A DNA stretch of 9,619 nt from an uncultured Bacteroidales bacterium (GTDB lineage: Bacteria > Bacteroidota > Bacteroidia > Bacteroidales > UBA932): positions 1-9,619 of the forward strand of contig CAMZCW010000078.1 in the NCBI GenBank assembly GCA_947305045.1, read 5' to 3'. Below the pieces are notes generated by a model, which saw only the letters and a list, made by a program, of their open reading frames with translations, searched no databases and was not told where the DNA came from. Position numbers and translations under genes: made by a program. The number at the start of each line of letters is the position of its first letter. Within the stretch, counting starts at the first letter, position 1. Of the stretch, positions 5,315 through 9,619 are shown one piece after another.

Positions 5315-6366
5315 TGCATCCTTTTTCCCAAACCATACTAGACTGGTATGCGTGCAACGGCCGGGATCTTCCCTGGCGCCGCACGCAGGACCCGTATGCC
5401 GTATGGCTCAGTGAAATCATCCTTCAGCAAACGCGCATTGTACAGGGCATGGATTATTGGAAACGTTTCCTTAAACGTTTTCCAACGGTTCAGGACCTGG
5501 CGGCAGCCTCTGAAGACGAGGTTATGCGCCTCTGGGAGGGCCTGGGCTATTATTCCCGCGCGCGCAACCTGCACGCTGCAGCGCAGCAAATCGTCACTTT
5601 GGGTGCATTTCCTACCACTTTGGAGGGCATTTCGTCCCTTAAAGGTGTGGGAGATTACACCGCCGCCGCCATCGGTTCCATTTGCTTTGGGCTCCCGGCG
5701 GCTGTAGTGGACGGCAATGTGTACCGGGTCCTCGCCCGCTATTTTGGCCTGGAAACGCCCATAGGTACCACTGTCGCCAAAAAGGAATTCACGGCCCTTG
5801 CACAGCGCCTGCTGCCGCCGCAGGAAGCATCGGCCTTTAACCAGGGTATGATGGATTTTGGCGCCCTGCAATGCACGCCCCAGAACCCGGACTGCCTCAC
5901 TTGCCCCCTGCAGGCCTCCTGCAATGCGTTCCGCACAGGACGGCAAGGCCTGCTGCCCGTGAAGAAAGCCGCTGCAAAAGTGCAGGAACGGCATCTGGAG
6001 TATGTGTATGTGCGTTATAACGGGGAAACCGCCATTCGCAAACGACCCGCCGGAGATATCTGGCAAGGGCTCTGGGAGCCGCTGGTGACCAATGCCGGGA
6101 TCTCACCGTCTTCGGGAAAATGGTTTTTCGGAAAGCCTTCCGAAAAATATTTTTCCGAAGACGCCTTGCAACTCCTCCGTAAGGGCGTCAAGCACCAGCT
6201 TACCCACCGCACCATCTTCGCGGATTTCTACCTCTGGGAGCCTGCGGAAAGGCCCCAGCTGCCGGAAGGCTATATCTGGATACCAGAAACGGAGCTTGAC
6301 CGTTACGGCAAGCCCCGTTTGTTTGAAAAGCTTCTGGAAGCGATTGCCGGTCGGAGCCGGCAATGA
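5314..6366 (+). CDS. mutY: Adenine DNA glycosylase MutY
   Basis: The 350-residue protein is a complete MutY. The glycosylase domain has SEIILQQTR with catalytic Glu34, the helix-hairpin-helix LKGVGDYTAAAIG at 109-121 and catalytic Asp133 in VVDGNV. The iron-sulfur loop is Cys187-x6-Cys194-x2-Cys197-x5-Cys203. The C-terminal NUDIX-like domain (about 226-345, with RKRPAGDIWQGLWE and HQLTHRTIFADFY) separates MutY from endonuclease III and recognises 8-oxoguanine. It removes adenine mispaired with 8-oxoG. The start overlaps the maf stop (TGATG), so translation is probably coupled. Two oddities: residues 266-283 are encoded by a long palindrome, and the last residues (AIAGRSRQ) come from a repeat-like inverted repeat. 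Confidence 0.95.
   Translation: MHPFSQTILDWYACNGRDLPWRRTQDPYAVWLSEIILQQTRIVQGMDYWKRFLKRFPTVQDLAAASEDEVMRLWEGLGYYSRARNLHAAAQQIVTLGAFPTTLEGISSLKGVGDYTAAAIGSICFGLPAAVVDGNVYRVLARYFGLETPIGTTVAKKEFTALAQRLLPPQEASAFNQGMMDFGALQCTPQNPDCLTCPLQASCNAFRTGRQGLLPVKKAAAKVQERHLEYVYVRYNGETAIRKRPAGDIWQGLWEPLVTNAGISPSSGKWFFGKPSEKYFSEDALQLLRKGVKHQLTHRTIFADFYLWEPAERPQLPEGYIWIPETELDRYGKPRLFEKLLEAIAGRSRQ
6108..6162. repeat. Nested 55-nt palindrome inside mutY
   Basis: Outer arms gtcttcgggaaaat (6108-6121) and atttttccgaagac (6149-6162) pair at 13 of 14 positions. Inner arms tttttcggaa (6124-6133) and ttccgaaaaa (6138-6147) pair perfectly around agcc. Only gg on one side and t on the other interrupt the two stems, so the whole stretch can fold into one hairpin. 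It covers exactly codons 266-283 of mutY (SSGKWFFGKPSEKYFSED), in a linker of the NUDIX-like domain. Confidence 0.8.
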
Positions 6367-6370
6367 CGCT
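6341..6370. repeat. REP-like inverted repeat at the convergent mutY/channel gene ends
   Basis: attgccgg (6343-6350) and ccggcaat (6357-6364) form a perfect 8-bp stem with a 6-nt loop; after a two-base bulge, agcg/cgct can extend it. It encodes the MutY C-terminus and stop and reaches the channel gene stop codon. The form gattgccgg..ccggcaatgac resembles dispersed repeats I recall from many bacterial genomes. There is no T tract on either side, so a standard terminator is doubtful, though it might still mark the end of both transcripts. Confidence 0.6.
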
Positions 6371-8975
6371 AAGGCATCTCCTTGATATACACATCATGCT
6401 GCGGGAAAGGAATCTCAATGCCATGCTCGTTGAATGCATTGTAGATGGCCTCACGGGCTGCAGCCGGGAAGGAGCCATAGGTATCCACCGTAGTGAACAG
6501 CAGAACCAGCAGGTCCACGGAACTGTCTCCAAAATTGGATACGCGCACCGTAATTCCCTTCTTCCGGTCCACCACCTGGCGACCGTACTTATCCTTGATC
6601 AGGAGCGGCTGCAGGGCCTCCAAAATGACTTTCCGGGCCTCTTCCACATCCGTTCCGTACTTGACCCCCACCGTAAAGGTAACCAGCTGGTAGGAGTTGT
6701 TCCGCGTCAAATTCTTGAAGTTCTTACTGAACAGATCCGAATTGGTGAAAATGATGATGGAACCGTCTACCGCCTCAATCTGGGTGCTCTGATAACTCAG
6801 GCCGACCACCGTACCGCGAATACCGTCACACTCCACTATATCCCCCACGCGTACGCGCCCGCTCATGAGCTGAACCCCATAAAAGAAGTTGTTCAAGATA
6901 TCCTTCATGGCAAAACCGACACCCGTTGCAAGCCCCGTCGATACCAGCGTAAGGCCGGAGGCCGGGATGCGCAGCATCACGAACACGATGATAATATACA
7001 TGCCCCAGACCAGCAGGGTAATAATGTTGTTGGCCAGGTTGAAGTTGATATCCGTCTCCTTGAATACTACGTCCTCGCCCAGCTTGCGGATGGCCGCCTT
7101 GGTTCTCCAGACGCGGTATAACGCCTTGGCGGCATACACAATATATTTGAACAGGAAGAACAGGCTTGTGACGATAATGACGTCAAACAGCGAAACGGAG
7201 AAGCCGTCCTCGCCGGCCTGGACAAACGGCTTGAAGAAGATATCCTGCGCTACCGTGGTGAAATTGAACACGTTGCAGGCCATGAAAACGGCACACGGGA
7301 GAGACAGAATGCCCAGTTGTGGCACCACTGTACGCTTGAGGAGGTCGTACAGCCAGGTTACCTCGATATAGGCGCCGGGATTGGATGAGAGCGGCAACGA
7401 AGGATGGGCCTGCCGATACAGCAATTTGCGCTCTTTCACATGGCTTTCATGGTAACGGGTGAGCAACTCGCTGAGCGCAATCAGGGTTTCCAGCAGGGCC
7501 AGTTGGAACATCCACCAGATCATCAGCAACAGGGCCCCCATCACTACACCGGCCCAGGATATCAAGGTGGCGACAAGCATGACCGCAGCTCCTGTCCACA
7601 GCAGCCATTTGTCTTCCGTTGCCACCTTGTTGAGTTTCCGGATGACTACATGGAACTGCCATACGGTGAAAATCAGTATCAGGGCCGGGAACAACAGGCG
7701 GATAACGCTGTTGGGAATGAAGATGATACGGAAATAAATGATCATGAATGCCATGATGAGCGTGGGCAGGTATGCCCGAATGGTCACATGGTTCTGGTCA
7801 TGCTCCAGGCGGATGAGCATCGAAGTGAAAATGGCAGCCATGAGCCAGGCAAATTCTCCCATCATGCCCAGCGAGCGCTGAATGAAAGTGTTCTCCGTGA
7901 ACTGTGCATCCACCAGCAGGAAAATGCCAAACAGGATATCCCCCAGCAGCGCAATCACCATGCCCTTCCGCTCCCGGAACCAATCCTTGGCGAACAGCGG
8001 TGTTTTTTTAAGCCCCACATTGACGATAAGCGTGGCAATGGCCGTCGCGACCAGCAGGATGAGCAGCAGCAAGAACGAGTAAAAATACACCGTGGGGCCC
8101 CGCCAGGAACTGGTGACCCGCTGCTTGGAAAAATCTTTCAGTTGCAGGCTGTAACGGCTCTTTACATCAGCCATGGCCCTTTTGACCTGGAACGAAAAAC
8201 GCTTGATGGTTTTGAAATAATTCCCCTGCCCCTCGACAAAAAGCTTTTCCTGAACGGCCGCATACCGCTCCTGGGCATAGTCATAGGCACTGCGCAGGAG
8301 CTCGTCCGTTTGCTGGTAATACTCATAGTCCCTGTCAATCTGGTGGAGCTGCTGCCAGTAATAAGCCACAATCTGCTCTGCAACATAGAGGCAACTGTCG
8401 CGTACGGCGACGGTGGCGTCATCCATGCGCAGCACCAGCGAATCCCGGACAAAATCGGGCGTAATGACCTCCACATGGGCCGTATCCGCCTGGGCCAGCG
8501 TCAACGAGGCGGAGTCCAGGGCAACGGCCACTTCCCACTTTTGCTCAATTTGCTCCGCTGTACGCTCCGGAGGCATTTTCCGCAGGGTTTGTACCAGGCG
8601 GTTGTAGCGGTCCATCTCCGAAGTAAGGATTGCTTTAACTTCCGCGTACGGAGTATTCTCGTTCTTGAACTGTTCGTACTGCTTGGTAATCTCGTTGAGG
8701 GCAAACGTAAGGTCAAACGTGTTTTCCGTTGCCTGCGAATACAACATCACGGAAAGCTCGTTGCACTCATCCACCAGCTTCACCAGCTTCTTATGCTGAT
8801 CCTGGATGCGTTTTTCTGCGCTGCCGCTGAAGCGAATGAGGTTGGCATAGCTTTCCTTGAGCTCCATCAGGAGCACCGTGAGGGTATGGTTCAGGTTGTC
8901 CTCCTTGAACACGGCCCCAAGAGGAAGCACCACCAAAAGGGCACAGAGGATGGCTATCAGTCCTTTTTTCCTCAT
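6369..8975 (-). CDS. Large MscS/MscK-type mechanosensitive ion channel
   Basis: The 868-residue protein begins with a signal-peptide-like segment (1-21), then a charged, helix-rich periplasmic region (about 22-290, probably coiled coil). About eleven hydrophobic membrane segments follow between 295 and 695. The MscS core is at the C-terminal end: a glycine/alanine-rich pore helix (STGLATGVGFAMKDIL at 679-694), the beta domain SGRVRVGDIVECDGIRGTVV (705-724) with TNSDLFSKNFKN, and the cytoplasmic alpha/beta domain to 868. It should act in the inner membrane as a tension-gated osmotic safety valve. It is shorter than E. coli MscK (about 1,120 residues) and much longer than MscS (about 286). Its ATG overlaps the serB stop (ATGA), so it is probably expressed through serB. 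Ion selectivity and gating ligand cannot be told. Confidence 0.9.
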   Translation of the reverse strand: MRKKGLIAILCALLVVLPLGAVFKEDNLNHTLTVLLMELKESYANLIRFSGSAEKRIQDQHKKLVKLVDECNELSVMLYSQATENTFDLTFALNEITKQYEQFKNENTPYAEVKAILTSEMDRYNRLVQTLRKMPPERTAEQIEQKWEVAVALDSASLTLAQADTAHVEVITPDFVRDSLVLRMDDATVAVRDSCLYVAEQIVAYYWQQLHQIDRDYEYYQQTDELLRSAYDYAQERYAAVQEKLFVEGQGNYFKTIKRFSFQVKRAMADVKSRYSLQLKDFSKQRVTSSWRGPTVYFYSFLLLLILLVATAIATLIVNVGLKKTPLFAKDWFRERKGMVIALLGDILFGIFLLVDAQFTENTFIQRSLGMMGEFAWLMAAIFTSMLIRLEHDQNHVTIRAYLPTLIMAFMIIYFRIIFIPNSVIRLLFPALILIFTVWQFHVVIRKLNKVATEDKWLLWTGAAVMLVATLISWAGVVMGALLLMIWWMFQLALLETLIALSELLTRYHESHVKERKLLYRQAHPSLPLSSNPGAYIEVTWLYDLLKRTVVPQLGILSLPCAVFMACNVFNFTTVAQDIFFKPFVQAGEDGFSVSLFDVIIVTSLFFLFKYIVYAAKALYRVWRTKAAIRKLGEDVVFKETDINFNLANNIITLLVWGMYIIIVFVMLRIPASGLTLVSTGLATGVGFAMKDILNNFFYGVQLMSGRVRVGDIVECDGIRGTVVGLSYQSTQIEAVDGSIIIFTNSDLFSKNFKNLTRNNSYQLVTFTVGVKYGTDVEEARKVILEALQPLLIKDKYGRQVVDRKKGITVRVSNFGDSSVDLLVLLFTTVDTYGSFPAAAREAIYNAFNEHGIEIPFPQHDVYIKEMP

Positions 8976-9619
8976 AGTTTTCCCTGTTCTCCCAGATGGG
9001 AATCTTTAAAGCCGATAAAATACAGCACACCGTCCAGGCCGATGGTGCTAATGCTCTGGCGGGCATTGGCCTTGACGCGCGGCTTGGCGTGGAAGGCGAT
9101 GCCCAGGCCGGCCTCGTTGAGCATGGGCAGGTCGTTGGCGCCATCCCCCACGGCAATGGTCTGGGCAATGTTCACCTTTTCCGTCTGGGCAATCAGGCGC
9201 AGGAGATCTGCCTTGCGGCGGCCATCCACCACCTCGCCTACATATCGGCCGGTAAGCTTGCCGTCCTCGCCCACTTCCAGCTCGTTGGCGTACACATAGT
9301 CAATGCCATATTTGCGCTGCAGGTACTCTCCGAAGAAGGTGAAACCACCGCTCAGGATGGCAATCTTGTAGCCGCAGGTTTTGAGGACGTTCATCAGGCG
9401 GTCCGTGCCTTCCGTGATGGGCAGATGCTCTGCAATGTCCTTCATGACACTGATATCCAATCCCTTCAGCAATGCGACGCGCTGGGTAAAGCTTTCCTTG
9501 AAATCAATCTCTCCCCGCATGGCGCTTTCCGTAATGGCGGCCACCTGGTCATACACGCCGTGGCGGCGGGCCAGTTCGTCGATGCACTCCGCCTGGATGA
9601 GCGTAGAGTCCATATCGAA
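8972..9619 (-). CDS. serB: Phosphoserine phosphatase SerB, 5' end outside the window
   Basis: The visible 215 residues are the HAD catalytic domain of SerB. They open with motif I, FDMDSTLI (the two aspartates at visible positions 2 and 4), then AECIDELA, motif II ILSGGFTFF, the motif III lysine in GRRKADLL, and motif IV GDGANDLPML, followed by GIAFHAKPRVKANA. SerB hydrolyses O-phospho-L-serine to L-serine, the last step of serine synthesis, in the cytoplasm. The frame is open through the window edge. Bacteroidales SerB proteins often carry an N-terminal ACT-type regulatory region, which would lie outside. The internal ATG at 9611-9613 is not the start because it falls inside motif I. Its TGA overlaps the ATG of the channel gene. 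Confidence 0.92.
   Translation of the reverse strand, partial: FDMDSTLIQAECIDELARRHGVYDQVAAITESAMRGEIDFKESFTQRVALLKGLDISVMKDIAEHLPITEGTDRLMNVLKTCGYKIAILSGGFTFFGEYLQRKYGIDYVYANELEVGEDGKLTGRYVGEVVDGRRKADLLRLIAQTEKVNIAQTIAVGDGANDLPMLNEAGLGIAFHAKPRVKANARQSISTIGLDGVLYFIGFKDSHLGEQGKL

Noticed and set aside
6363..7121. A 252-codon plus-strand frame directly after mutY
   Set aside because: It lies entirely opposite the conserved MscS domain of the channel gene and shows no recognisable motifs.
7404..9299. A 631-codon open frame on the plus strand opposite the channel gene and serB
   Set aside because: It is antisense to two well-supported genes. Its His/Gln/Arg-rich translation has no family features and looks like the codon-bias shadow of the real frames.
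1..9619. CRISPR array, tRNA, rRNA or riboswitch
   Set aside because: No regularly spaced repeats, no tRNA-like cloverleaf and no conserved rRNA or riboswitch segments were seen when reading either strand.

Overview
The window reads as a chromosomal segment of a Bacteroidales bacterium (Bacteroidota). Supporting signs are TAnnTTTG-type -7 promoter boxes with a TTG-like box about 20 nt upstream, a BACON/fimbrillin-type lipoprotein, a DUF3467 protein, and a kdsC-maf-mutY gene order. Genus cannot be fixed from sequence alone; the fairly GC-rich housekeeping genes would suit a Rikenellaceae- or Cryptobacteroides-like lineage, but that is a guess.

Layout. Positions 1-260 hold no gene I can name. 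From about 261 to 967 (minus strand) lies a decayed IS66-family element: an intact-looking tnpA, a tnpB that has lost its C-terminus, no tnpC, and a left end with iterated GTAAGCATC-like motifs and a recognisable promoter. A strong terminator hairpin (985-1015) separates it from a minus-strand surface unit: a 50-residue small protein (3510-3662) followed 20 nt later by an 817-residue lipoprotein with a fimbrillin-like N-terminus and several beta-sandwich modules. Divergent promoters in 3700-3800 drive this unit leftward and a housekeeping operon rightward.

The plus-strand operon (3816-6366) is DUF3467 protein, KdsC-type HAD phosphatase (Kdo/LPS branch), Maf nucleotide pyrophosphatase and MutY adenine glycosylase. 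The genes are tightly packed: 19 nt, 4 nt and a 1-nt TGATG overlap. Converging on it from the right (minus strand) are serB (phosphoserine phosphatase, 5' end outside the window) and a large MscS/MscK-type mechanosensitive channel whose ATG overlaps the serB stop (ATGA). mutY and the channel gene end 2 nt apart.

I see no obviously new multi-gene system. The points most worth checking are structural: an 18-codon in-frame palindrome inside mutY, two dispersed-repeat-like elements that supply the kdsC start and the mutY stop, the small protein tied to the fimbrillin-like lipoprotein, and the coupling of serB to a mechanosensitive channel.
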